A stretch of 64,000 bases of DNA from NCBI GenBank assembly GCA_027924585.1, contig BSBM01000124.1:13903055-13967054 (forward strand), written 5' to 3'. Origin of the DNA: Larix kaempferi (lineage: Eukaryota; Streptophyta; Pinopsida; Pinales; Pinaceae). This document shows, piece by piece, positions 21,877-33,659 of this stretch. The notes beneath the pieces were generated by a model. It did no database searches. It was not told where the DNA came from and saw nothing but the letters and a program-made list of their open reading frames with translations. The translations under genes were made by a program, and so were the position numbers. The stretch's first letter is position 1. The number at the start of each line of letters is the position of its first letter.

Positions 21877-24800
21877 ATGGGGAATCCACGCAATCAAAAA
21901 AGGAAATCGGCAAGGAAAGAGAAGCCTCAAGAAACCATGGAAGAAGTTAGAGAAAAGAAAAGATTGGACATGTGGAATCGAAGGAATTCCATGGAAACTC
22001 ATCCAATTCCAACCGTAGATGATGCCACGGTCATTCGTACCCATCCATCTCAAGAAACACGAAGAATTTCACTAGAGAGGCCCTCAATTTCAACAACGTT
22101 TGATGAACAAGCACCCAACCATTCAATTCCAACATCAAATCAACCTTAGAATTCGGTAGTGAATGACTTGTTGGGTAGTGGTTATACAAGCGATGAAGTT
22201 AGAGAGGCATTGAGTGGACGATTTACAACGGAAGAAGCAAATGTTATGGAGACCATCCAAGAGAATGAAAGACAAGAGGCTCCTATTGAAATGCCAAAGC
22301 GTCATTGAGATGTTGTACATGCTCCTGTTCCAACACCCTTACCTCCATTAGCAACTGCATGCCGAAGAACTCTGAAACGTATACAGGTTGATGAAACTCT
22401 CATTAGTTCACTTGAAGGTACGTTGTGTAAACGTGCTATTTCTTATCAAACTCGACAAATACTTGAAATTTGTTTTTATTCTAAATGTGATGATGACAAG
22501 TGCAAATTATTTTTATCATTGTTAAAATCTAGGTCTATGCTTGTTGTTAGAAGAACATTAAAGATAAAGATGACCAAAAAGTTAGAACGGATTTCTCATA
22601 TTGTTAAAAGCTTAGTAGATGCATTTAGTACAATTGGAAAGAAATCTCGCTCAAAGGATCACAATGCGGCTCGTCATGTGTTGTCTCAATCAGTCGTAAG
22701 AAAAAACACTAGTGCACTTCGTTTTCTTAAACCTACATCCAAAATTATTAATTTGAATGTGAAGACACTTCATAGGTATTGTGTTAGAAGAGAACAAATT
22801 GAAACCGGTCAAACAGATGTTTGGGCCATCATTGGCAGGTTGCCACGCTATGATATGAAGCTCATTGATGTGGTAAAGGGATTAGTGCAAGCATTTTGGC
22901 ATGACAACACTAGACCCTGTTCCAACCAAAAAGATGTATTAAAATTGAGAAGGGGTTCAAAGGATCATGAGCCATACATTAAAATTTTTCTTGATATGAC
23001 ACAAACATGATTATATGAGAGATTTAGGAATGAACATGACGAACTTGACTTGGGCCAAAGATCCTTTGAAAAATGCAAACCATGGTATGTTAAAATAAAC
23101 ACAATTTGTAACAGATGTTGTTTTCGATACCACATTGAGTATGGTTACTATTATGACACATATACATATATTTTTCGTGTATTGCATAACACTCTTATGC
23201 ATGAATGTTCAACTGCATTACCACTGATTCCACCTAGAGACTTTATTCATAGAATTTTGTGTAGCAGGCCAAATGATCGCACATTTTATCAAAAAACTTG
23301 CATAGATGGGACATGCCAGGGTGTGATTGATTCACATTATTGGAAAAATGCATACATGTGACCGATGAGCATGAACTTGGGAGGCAGGAGGTGAACTTGT
23401 AGTCATTCAAATATGTCATGTATGATATTGATGGAGGGAACGAAAGAAAAAAAATGCAATTGGTCACTTCTTAGGTTGGTAATGAGCTATTGGATACTAT
23501 TTTTTCTTTAGATTGTAATTTCATATGTAACAATCTATTGATATAATGTCTTTACTGTTGATATACCAGGTACTGGTTTGCTACTTCATGGAGGAATTCT
23601 TTGAAAATACACAACAATATGTAAAGCATGTGCATGTGGCTTGTTGGCAAGATGAACAATTTAGAATGTACAGGGATGCATTTCCTATCGGGACTATCCT
23701 GTCAGTGGTCGATTTTGTTGAAAACTACACTATTCAACCGCAAAATGAGATTTAGAGTCAATACTATCACTCGGACCAGGTCAGCCTAATGGTCCATATC
23801 ACCTATAGACATGGGGCAGATAGTACTGAATACAATAGGGTTATATTGAAGGAGTATCACTTCTACATAAGTGATGACACGTGTCAGGACTTGGATTTTT
23901 TACAACACAACTTTCAAATGTTCTACAATCACTTGAAGGATAACAGTATACAAATGGAACAACATTGCATTTGGTCTGACGGTTGTGCAGGGCAATTAAA
24001 AAATGCCCATGTCTTCCAATGGTTGTGTATGATCCACAAAAGGCACAAGGTGCCACATATTTGGAACTATTTTGAGACTGTACATGGAAAAGGAGAACAT
24101 GATGGAGCAGGTGCATGCATAAAGACTGCATTATGCAAGCAATAAATGAAGTTCATAGATGGAACTATCATCCGAAATGCAAAAACCATCGTTCAATGGT
24201 GTGCTTTAGTCATGGGGGAGGGATCAAGAAGGCAGGAAGATCACTCAACCAAGAAAGCACATGTGGTTAGATATTTTTGGGAGGTGGTGGATGTAGATCA
24301 TTCACAGTTATATGAGTGCAAGACCATCTAAGGAACTCGTGCATTTCATTCACTTAGAAAGTCGGACAATGCTATACCTGAAATGTGGACAAGGAAACTG
24401 TCATGTTTTTGTTCTCCATGTAGTAGTGATGAATGGGACAAATGCGAATCTATGGATTGGGTTGATAGTTGGGACCGTGTATCACTACCCATTGGTCGAC
24501 GGATAGCTACAGAATTATCCCAGTTGGAGGAGGACCAATCAAGTATTTCACCAGACTATGACCACATATCAGATCTTGTACAATCAAGTTCGATTAATAT
24601 TTTTCTGTTTTTGACAACTAGTTGTGTCTAATTAGCTGTGAATATTTTTGATATTTTTGACAACTAGTTGTGTCTAATTAGTTGACTAAAACGTTGGAAC
24701 TATATTTTCTATAGGACACATATAAGCAGTGGTTTCCCCTAGACGAAATGCATGGCGCACTGACTATTGGCTGGCACGTTGCTTAGAGGGGAAGCAAACC

Positions 24801-25108
24801 CTAAATGTCCCATTGCGGGACTCTGGGGGAGTTGATTTTTCGATCGGATCGATGGTTATAAAGGGAGAATATTTGAACCAGGTTTCCCACTCAACAAATA
24901 GAAAATGGTATCAATATGAATATTATAGACCAAGTGAGATTGTATACCATTATACAAACTTAGTTATTGGAAAAAACCTCTAGCTGCAAACAATGCCAAG
25001 GAAGAACTCATCAAAGGAACGATACTTGTTTCGTTATTCTGAGCACGAGAGGTTAAAGGAAACCATTGGTATTCGAGGTGATCCTGATGGTCTAGTCAAA
25101 TGACCATA
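21877..25108 (+). pseudogene. Multi-exon DDE-like transposase pseudogene, unnamed family
   Basis: A long coding relic starting at MGNPRNQKRKSARK. A clean 195-codon frame (22423-23010) holds TQTDVWAII-like and LVQAFWHDNTRPCSNQKDVL stretches. Then comes a Cys-rich part, CKPWYVKINTICNRCCFRYH. An intron seems to run to a CAG near 23570; donor near 23471. The next exons carry GTILSVVDFVENYT, QYYHSDQVSLMVHITYRHG, CIWSDGCAGQLKNAHVFQWL and FETVHGKGEHDGAGACIK. A further exon after about 24718 has RCLEGKQTLNVPLRDSGGVD and NRKWYQYEYYRPSEIVYHY, ending near 25108. The Asp of VVDF, the Asp of WSDG and the acidic residues of HGKGEHD have the spacing of a DDE/RNase H-fold transposase. In-frame stops at about 22147, 22306, 23008, 23753, 24143 and 24329 make it dead. 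Confidence 0.65.
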
Positions 25109-25574
25109 GGTAGGTAATATGGTATGTGGTTTGCATGTTTTATCAAGTACTTTGTTATAGATATGTGGTGTACATGTATGCTATGATTTTGTTTCGTAGT
25201 CTCATTGAGTATTGACATTAATATTTTGACTATTGCAGCTATACATTGATAGCTTCATACATTGATAAATTGTAGATGTTTCATCATGGATTTGTTTTCT
25301 TTGTTTATTTCTGCCATCTAAGTAAACCATAATATCTGCATCCTCATGCCCATTTTCATGCTCACTATCACCATCATGATCTTCATGCTCATTATCACTA
25401 TCCCCTTGGTCATGTCATCATACCCATGTCCAAATATAGTGGAACACTAAGGAGTTGTTAAATGATGTGGCACACTAAGGACATATAAATATACCAAGGG
25501 TGCAGTGTGGTAGGATTGATTTCCACTCTTTGAATGTCTAGTTCTAGAATCAAAATAAAAAAATTTCAAAGTTG

Positions 25575-26610
25575 ACCCCTGTGTGAAAAAATTGCACACT
25601 CCCTTATTGAGCAAAACCATAGTTTCGAAAATGGACCTACAAGATGACACCTGGGCCATGGGACCTGAGGAGAGGGGAAACCCTAGCACTATCACAACGT
25701 CCTGATTCCAATGGAGACGATGGTATTTCGATCCGAGCCACGGTTGTCATTCTATGGCTCGTTCCATCTCGCATCCAAATGGCCTTCAGGGACACCTGTT
25801 GGATACCTACCAGGGACATAGAATGACGACCGTGCAACAGAACTGGGCTCCAGGGAGTCCTACAAGTGTGTCTAGGAAGGTTCCAGCTAGGAATGCTAGC
25901 CATAAGTGCCCGATCGACGATTTTGCAAATTTGACCCCAATGTGCAAAAATTGAACACTCCCTTACTGAGCAAAACCCTAGTTTCCAAGATGGACCTACA
26001 AGATGACACCTGGGCCATGCGATCGGAGGAGAGGGGAACCCCTAGCACTATCCCGACGTCCTAATTCAAATGGAGTCAACGGTTTTTCGATCCGAGCCAT
26101 GATCTTCATTCTATGCCTCATTCTGTCTCGCATCCAAAAGGCCTTCAAGGACACCTATTGGATACCTACTGGGGGCATAGAATGACGGTCGTGCAACAAA
26201 ACCGGGTTCCGAAGAGTCCTGCAAGTGTGTATAGGAAGGCTCCAGCTAGGAGCGCTAGCCATAAGTGCCCAATGGATGATTTTTCCAAGTTGACCCCGAT
26301 GTGCAAAAATTGCACACTCCCTTACTGAGCAAAATCCTAGTTTCCAAAATGTACCTGCAAGGTAACACCTGGGCCATGGGACTGGAGGATAGGGGCACCC
26401 CTTGCAATACCCTGACATATTGAATCCAACGAAGTCGACGGTTTATCGATCTGAGCCATGGTCGTCATTCTATGGCTCGTTCCATCTCGCATCCAAAATG
26501 CCTCCAGGGACACCTACTGGATACCTACCAGGGGCATAGAATGACGACCATGCAACAAAATTGGGTTTCGGGGAGTCCTGCAAGTGTGTCTAGGAAGGCT
26601 TCCGTTACTC
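25575..26610 (-). repeat. Left satellite array, 359-bp unit, about 3 copies
   Basis: GGACACCT recurs at 25790, 26149 and 26508, giving a period of exactly 359. Other unit landmarks are TTGCACACTCCCTTACTGAG, TGACACCTGGGCCATGGGA and GATACCTAC(C/T)(A/G)GGGGCATAG. It runs opposite to the arrays at 27500 and 28690. Confidence 0.9.
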
Positions 26611-27500
26611 AGCAAAACCGTAGTTTCGTAGATTAACCGACAACTATTGCATTAGATAGCTTCACTGACTCCATTAAAATTCAATTGGACATGACATGAA
26701 TGATTTAAGTTCAACACCTTAGCTAGATTCATTTCATTCAGTGATGGGTCTAATTTGACGGGAGCATGGGAACCTAGACTTCATTAAAATTCAATTGGAC
26801 GTGACATGAATGATTAAAATTCCAGCTGGGAACGCTAGCCAAAAGTTCCTGGTGGATGATTTTGCAAAGTTGACCACCGTGTGCAAAAACTACACACTCC
26901 CTTACTGAGCATCTAGTACGTTGATGCTTTAAATGATGAACTCTTTCCTCTCTGGCATTATAGGGATGCTTACCCTGCATTTAACAGAGGAATTAATTAG
27001 TTAATGGTTTCCTTGTTCGAAGCGTAGAGAAAAACCTTGTCACATTACAAAATCCTTGCAACATCATATATATTAATAGGGGAGGCTACCAATATGATCT
27101 CAATTTACGAGAAGCTTCCATGTAGCAATAATTTATACTATGTATAAAGTGAATACTATTACTTGTTTTAAAATTTTTTCCCCTCCGTTAACCCCGTTTT
27201 GTAGACCTGTGTTGGCTATTGTTTGGAGGGAGTTATCCCGCCCAATCCCGCGGCCATTTTTCTTTACATTGTGTGAAAAATACAACATTTATTTCCCTCA
27301 ACGTAGGTCATTTTACCTCTTTCTAGTTCAAAGGCACTCATGCTCCTCTGTTTAAAATCACATAAATTTTGGACCAAGATATCGACGATGTGCAAGCAAG
27401 CTCGACCAATTGGCTGGTTCGAGTCCTAAAAAGACTGAAATACTCCAGTCGACCCGCTTAAATGAATTTGAGAAATAATACCCTTGTGACTATATCGGGC
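26610..27500. other. Spacer with satellite scraps
   Basis: No gene seen. A 36-bp direct repeat (ATTAAAATTCAATTGGACRT...) lies at about 26675 and 26783, and a satellite fragment at 26820-26915. Confidence 0.6.
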
Positions 27501-28400
27501 TAGTTTTGATGGCATTTTCATGCGACTTACAACTCGACGTAACTCGGCAACTAGAGGTCAGATCGACGAACCATCGAATTTGTTGGTATCCTGGCGTGCG
27601 ATCATCTCTACGGGGGCCTCTCCCTCGTCTTCTCATGGCCCAATGACTTCATTGTGCATTCATTTCGTAAACTAGGGTTTGGCTCAGTTTCCTTTAATGC
27701 AATCTCGCATTGGTGGGTCAAATCTTCAAAACCCTCCACCAAGCTAGTGTTGGTAGTGTTCCCACGTCGGCGTTTCCCATACACACATGCAGGAGCCAAC
27801 GACACACAATCTTGCTGCTCCATTTTTTTTTTCGCTCCCGACCGAAAGTCACCAAGTGTCCCTGAATGACATTTTTATGCGACTTGCAACTCGACATAAG
27901 TCGGACACCAGAGGTCGGATTGATGAACTGTTGACTCCATTGGTCTCCTGGCATGCGATTACCTCTAGGGGTCCCTCTCCCTCGTGTTCTCATGGCCCAG
28001 TGACTTCATTATGCATTCATTTCGTAAGCTAGGGTTTTGCTTAGTTTCCTTAAATGCAATCTCGCATTGGTGGGTCAACTCTGCAAAACCCTCCACCGAG
28101 CCAGTGTTGGTAGTGTTCCCACGTCAGCATTTCCCATACACACTTGCAGGAGCCAACGACACACAATCTTGCTGCTCCATTTGCTTTTCGCTCCCAGACT
28201 GAAAGTCACCAAGTGTCCCTGAACGACACTTTCATGCAACTTGCAACTCGACATAACTCGGAAACCGGAGTTCGGATTGATGAACCATCGACTCCGTTGG
28301 TATCTTGGTGTGCGATTACCTCTAGGGTGCCCTCTCCCTCATCTTCTCATGGCCCAGTGACTTCTTTGTGCATTCATTGCGTAAACTAGGGTTTCAACCA
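27500..28400 (+). repeat. Central diverged satellite array, about 357-bp unit
   Basis: TGC(G/A)ACTT(A/G)CAACTCGAC recurs at 27521, 27879 and 28235, periods 358 and 356. Landmarks such as GTGTCCCTGAA, TCATGGCCCA, AAACTAGGGTTT and ACACTTGCAGGAG fall in the same order as in the 359-bp unit, so I read it as a diverged branch of the same satellite, in the orientation of the right array. Bases 28400-28690 hold no gene that I can see. Confidence 0.75.
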
Positions 28401-28689
28401 AATGCCTAAGCTACACTTACAAATTACAAACCAACTAGGGTTTCATGAACTACACACCGCATAATAAAAATAGGATAGGAATGGAAAGGATATTTTTGAT
28501 TGAGAATACTCTCAATGGGGGGGGAAGCTTTTCACATTAAGAAAGCACAATGGGGATAAAATTTAAATTGAATTCAATACCTACGGATTGTATCATACTA
28601 TGTTTAAATTCCTAAAGAACCTAATATGGCCATACCTTCTCATACTTGAGGCAAACATGGCAAACACAAAATCCACATCAATGCATCTA

Positions 28690-30030
28690 TTTGGAACCAC
28701 TTGTCCCCAGTAGGTATCCAGCAGGTGTCCCTGAAGGCCTTTTGGATGCGAGATGGAACAAGCCATAGAGTGATGACCGTGGCTTAGATTGACAAACCGT
28801 CGACTCCATTGGATTCAGGACATCACGATAGTACTAGGGGTGCCCCTATCCTCTACTCCCATGGCCCAGGTGTCACCTTGTAGGTACATTTTGGAAACTA
28901 GGGTTTTGCTCAGTAAGGGAGTCTGCAATTTTTGCACATGAGGGTCAAATTCGCACAATCATCCACAGGGAACTTAGGGCTAGCTCTCCCAGCTGGAGCC
29001 TTCCTAGACACACTTGCAAGACTCCCAGAAACTCGATTTTGTTGCATGATCATCATTCTATGCCCCTGGTAGGTATCCAGCAAGTGCCCCTGAAGGCCTT
29101 TTGGATGCGAGATGGAACGAGCCATAGAATGACGACCGTGTCTCGGATCAACAAACCGTCAAATCTGTTAGATTCAGGACGTTGGGATAGTTCTAGTGGT
29201 GCCCCTATCCTCTGCTCCCATGGCCCAGGTGTCATCTTGTAGGTACATTTTGAAAACTAGGGGTTTGCTCAGTAAGGGAGTGTGCAATTTTTGCACACGG
29301 GGGTTAACTTCTCAAAGTCATCCACCGAGCACTTATGGCTAGCGCTCTCGGCTAGAGCCTTCCTAAACACACTTGCAGGACTCCATGAAACCCAGTTTTG
29401 TTGCACGACCATCATTCTATGCCCCCGGTAGGTATCCAGCAAGTGTCCCTGAAGGCCTTTTGGATGCGAGACAAAACGAGCCATAGAACGACAACCATGG
29501 ATCGTATCGACAAACCGTCGACTCCATTGGATTCAGGATGTTGGAGTAGTGCTAGGGGTGCCCCTATCCTCCGGTCCCATGGCCCAGGTGTCACCTTGTA
29601 GGTACATTTTGGAAACTAGGCTTTTGCTCAGTAAGGGAGTGTGCAATTTTTGCACACGGGGGTAAACTTGGAAAAATCATCCACCGGGCACTTATGGCTA
29701 GCGCTCCTAGATGGAGCCTTCCTAGACACACTTGCAGGACTCCCCGGAACCCATTTTTGTTGCACGACCATCATTCTATGCCCCTGGTAGGTATCGAGCA
29801 GGTGTACCTAAAGGCCTTTTGGATGCGAGACAGAATGAGCCATAGAATGACGATCGTGGCTTGGATTGAAAAACCGTCGTCTCTATTCGATTAAAGACGT
29901 CTCGGTAGTTCTATGGGTGCCCCTATCCTCCAGTACCATGGCCTAGGTGTCACCTTGTACTTGCATTTTGGAAACTAGGGTTTTGCTCAGTAAGGGAGTG
30001 TGCAAATTTTTCACACGGGGGTCAACTTTG
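28690..30030 (+). repeat. Right satellite array, 359-bp unit, about 4 copies
   Basis: The AGGTGTCC-type landmark recurs at 28723, 29082, 29441 and 29800, period 359 each time. Sequence is the reverse complement of the left array with roughly 10% differences between units by eye. Confidence 0.9.
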
Positions 30031-30180
30031 AATTTTTTTTATTTTGATTCTAGAACTAGATGTTCAAAGAGTGGCAATCAAACTTACCACACTGCACCCT
30101 TGGTATATTTCTATGTCCTTATTTTTCCACATCTTTTAACAACTCCTTAGTGTTCCACTATATTTGGACATGGGTATGAT

Positions 30181-32686
30181 GACATGACCAAGGTTAAGAG
30201 GTTGTTGACATGGCAAATGGACATGGTACAATGGCAAGATGTTGGAAAAGACAATGGACAAGTTTGATGACATTGATTAGTATGATGGTGACATGGCTTG
30301 ATAATATGGACGATGCATTGATGACAAAGCATCGATGACATACTAACAAGTAGCAAGCATGGAGGACTTAAAGACAAGCAAGCATGATAAGCTAACATTG
30401 ATGACAAGGCACATTTGCGGGCATTGGAGCCATTGGAACACCTAATGGGCCAAATGACCGATTCTGTGGTCATTTGTGGCTTAATGGGGTCATGAAGCCC
30501 GCACAAATTTTGAAGAAGCCTTCAAACATGCTCATGACTTTAATGAAGTCTTTGTCTTGGTGAAATTGGGCTCTTGGACATTTGGTGGTGTTTGTGGTCT
30601 TGCAACCTTTACATGCTACATATTGTGGTCATGATGTTGTTTAATCCCACAAGATTTGAAGAATCCCATGAACATGATAATCCCTAACTCATTATGGTAA
30701 ATCCATTCTACCTTTAAATAACTTGAATGATGACATGGCATATTGTAGCCTGGTGCACATGATTGATTTTGATGGTCCATGGATCCCTTCTTTAAACCCT
30801 TGAAATTTGGTGTGGAAGCCCAAACTTGTGACAATGTGGGAATGCATATGAAATTAAAAATAAATAAATAAAGAATAAATGGAAGCAAGGTCAGCTCCAA
30901 ATCACAATGAACAACCATTACATCATCGATTGTATCAATCAAGAACATTCAATTTTAAATACATTTTCATATGAGGATAATCCACCCATTTTACAAACAT
31001 AGGATCATGAACATCTTATATTCCTTCATCAAAACAACATTATCAAGGAATATCATTAAACTAGTTAGGTATTTCATTTTCCATGGTTTATGTATGATTA
31101 CTTTTGCATTATGACGAGTGGAAAATGGATGCACACATGAGGATGCACAAGATGAGTAATCCAATAACATGAGGATGCACACACACATAGGCTGATGGTT
31201 GTAGGTGCTGATTGTATCAAGATGAATAATCCAAAGATGAACCCTTGAAGTTCACAAAAAACACAATTTTGGTTTAGATATCAAATTAGCATGCATCTAC
31301 TAAGTTCATTGAACTGTTGAAAGATATTATTAGTTTTTTCTATTAAGATAATGTTTTCATAACATAATGGTGAGATGTTAGTTGATCAAGGCAATAAATG
31401 TAAGAGAATAAATATTGCTTAAAATGTAATTATATAAATTTCAATAGCATAATTTATCAATTTGTGGAAGAGATAAATCATAACTTACACAAGTGGAAAC
31501 TCAAGACAAAATATGGAATATATTGTATCATGCATTGATAGTTGAATGTTTGTAATAAAAAATATGGCAAAGTAGCCGGCTCTCAAATGGTCTGTCAATG
31601 TACATGTATCCCTAAGTACAACAATGTGTACGGTACATGTCAAAATACATATAAACAAGACTATGTAACATCAAAAATCATTCTTCCGCTTGTTTTTCCC
31701 CAACTTTCCTATATCGACCCTCTCTCTGGGATCGCTTTGCATCTCAGAAGTTTGCAAAAAAAATCATTATTTTCATCAAATAATTACACTAGTACCTACC
31801 ATTAAAAAACTTAAAAAATTAGCTTATGGCCAAACTATTTATGACAAACACTCACCAAATCCTCGTGGGGTATAGATGTGAGCGGTGTGCTCATGGAAGG
31901 CCTCTCTATAGTTGTGCACTACAAATAAAAGATCATATCTCAATTAATTCAACAATTCAACATTGATCAACATGTTTGGGTAAATTGAATAAAAAAACTT
32001 GGTCATTAATGAGCATCTCACCACAAGAGGAGACCCGGTCAGAACCATGGATTGAGCAAAGGGGTCGGGCACTTCTGCCGCTAATGGCTACAATCACCAA
32101 ATGGGGAAATACTTAGACATACATGAATAAACAATATAGTAACATGGTTAAATTCTAGGCATTGTGATTGTTGAAGTACTTACCTCTGTATGACTTGTGC
32201 CTATTGCAGATGTGGCACTAACTGCAACATCAATGACCCTTTTTAGGTCAGGGGTAGATGGATCTCTCATGTGTTTGCTATGGAGGACATCCACACCCTT
32301 TCTAGGAGTGCAACCTCTATTATACACCTATGCCTTTTGCACATTTGGACTACGAGGAGATCCAACTGTTGACAGTCTATGAAGTATAGAGGCTGGTGGC
32401 TACAATCACCAATACTAACGTAGTTAGAAATGCATTGGTCAATGAAATATCATGTATTAATAAAATGACAATGGTGAAATACATACCGATCTACTGTATA
32501 CAACAATCAACTCTAAGAAATGTTTTGCCACTCGTAGATCCACTATGGGTTGTGCAGCACTTGTCTCCCCACTTGGGGGGACATCACTAGATGGAATCAT
32601 TTCCCTCTGATGGGGATCTACAACTTGCAATTTAGAAAATTGTAAATATTAGATTGTGTAGCATAAATTCAGTAGCATGTGATAAC
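30181..32686. repeat. 2.5-kb dispersed segment, copy 1
   Basis: Matches 56352-58860 almost base for base along its full length, in the same orientation, starting GACATGACCAAGG and stopping at GTAGCATGTGATAAC. Past 32686 the two copies part abruptly: copy 1 continues with TGTAACCTCCCC (an LTR-like edge), copy 2 with AAACTAACATG. It carries exons of the minus-strand gene described at 58357-60343, but none of that gene's 5' exons. Confidence 0.9.
32184..32399 (-). pseudogene. Exon of unknown gene in copy 1
   Basis: Minus-strand exon of 216 bases between a GATTGTAG acceptor (32400 side) and an AGAG|GTAAGTAC donor (32183 side). It reads PPASILHRLSTVGSPRSPN, a stop, then YNRGCTPRKGVDVLH and LKRVIDVAVSATSAIGTSHT. 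Another likely exon follows at about 32095-32000 after a TGATTGTAG acceptor (LTGSPLVVRCSLM). The function is unknown. The stop, and the loss of upstream exons by the break at 32686, mark it as a relic. Confidence 0.5.
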
Positions 32687-33350
32687 TGTAACCTCCCCAA
32701 ATTAGCCGAGTTAGTAATTTGAGAAAGATTGAAATCCTTCATAAAAATTAACTAACTCCCTATCATAACATTTATATAACATTCATGTAATTATAATACA
32801 TTGATTCCAACTCTGATAATGAGAATCATCTATGTTGTAAATCATAGACCATTATTTATACAAATGCATAATGACAATTTAACGATCAATAAGGCTTTCT
32901 TAACAACTTGTTCGTTATTTATGGAGGTTACTCTTGCAACAAGATAATGAGAAACAAACTATATAACACTTATGTCAGCTCTTCAAGCCACTAACAACTT
33001 ACAATATTTATTCATTTAACTAACAAATTACTCAATGATATAAATATGACTACAATAGAGATGCATCTAACTAAAAAATTGAGGTGTCATAAACACATGA
33101 AACAATATGTAGGTGGTTCACCCCAAATTGGGGGCTACGTCCACAAAGAGAGGTCCTCACTTCTTTATTATAAAATATGTTACATCAAGTAACGCAGTCA
33201 AGAGGAGATAGATCTACATTCTCAAAGTATCCCTTTAAAGGGGGTGTTTCTGGCAGTCTTCTGACATAGACCTGCTCTAAAAGTAAACGGAGACCATACT
33301 TCATTTTTATAAGATGATGGAGCTATTTCTTTCCTCTAGTAAAGATACTC
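32687..33350 (-). repeat. LTR-like segment, reverse orientation
   Basis: Starts TGTAACCTCCCCAAATT exactly where copy 1 of the 2.5-kb segment breaks. Read on the minus strand it contains GTGGACGTAGCCCCCAATTTG and GGTGAACCAC, a hallmark of plant Copia LTR transcript ends, and closes with AATTTGGGGAGGTTACA. A related end lies in the opposite orientation at 62860-63350. Whether it is a solo LTR or part of a larger element is not resolved, because I find neither a second edge nor a target duplicate. No gene is seen up to 33660. Confidence 0.55.
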
Positions 33351-33659
33351 ATTAGTACATGCTTTATTCCATAATTGTGCTAAGGGTTTTGACTTTCCTT
33401 TTTCTTCTGCATAATATACAACTTATGTATTAAAATTGCAAAAACAGAAATGAATTAAAGCTAGGGACATCTCCCTAGAGTAGTTCTTCCAACATATATC
33501 CTAAAAATCATTAGAACTATACTACCGACCTGATACAGGTTTTTAATTAATTTAATCCAACTACACATGGATCTACAATGGAATACACACACGAAAGGTA
33601 TAAAATCATGGGAATCAATCCCATCGAATATGAATGTAGGGACATATCAATATCCACTG

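Larger units (their letters stand above)
25404..30193. mobile_element. Large inverted-repeat structure built of 359-bp satellite
   Basis: The ends are inverted copies. CCTTGGTCATGTCATCATAC at 25404 is matched in reverse complement at 30193, and the match continues through a shared tail (to about 25590 and from about 30020) into opposed arrays of one 359-bp repeat: left about 3 units, right about 4 units. The middle holds a third, diverged array. It looks like a foldback-type element or an inverted duplication. No flanking target duplication is visible, and the outer 13 bases are shared with the start of the segment at 30181. No transposase lies inside; short frames in the arrays are shadows. 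Confidence 0.75.

Noticed and set aside
25447-29894. Many 60-90-codon frames in the 359-bp satellite
   Set aside because: They recur once per unit with drifting ends, as expected for noncoding satellite.
30147-30506. 119-codon minus frame, repeated at 56342-56677
   Set aside because: A Cys/His/Ser-rich reading of a simple GACATG/GATGAC-rich stretch in the duplicated segment; no splice or domain support.
32396-32590. 64-codon plus frame identical to 58570-58764
   Set aside because: Identity comes from the segment duplication, and the frame crosses a minus-strand exon border (32399/32400).
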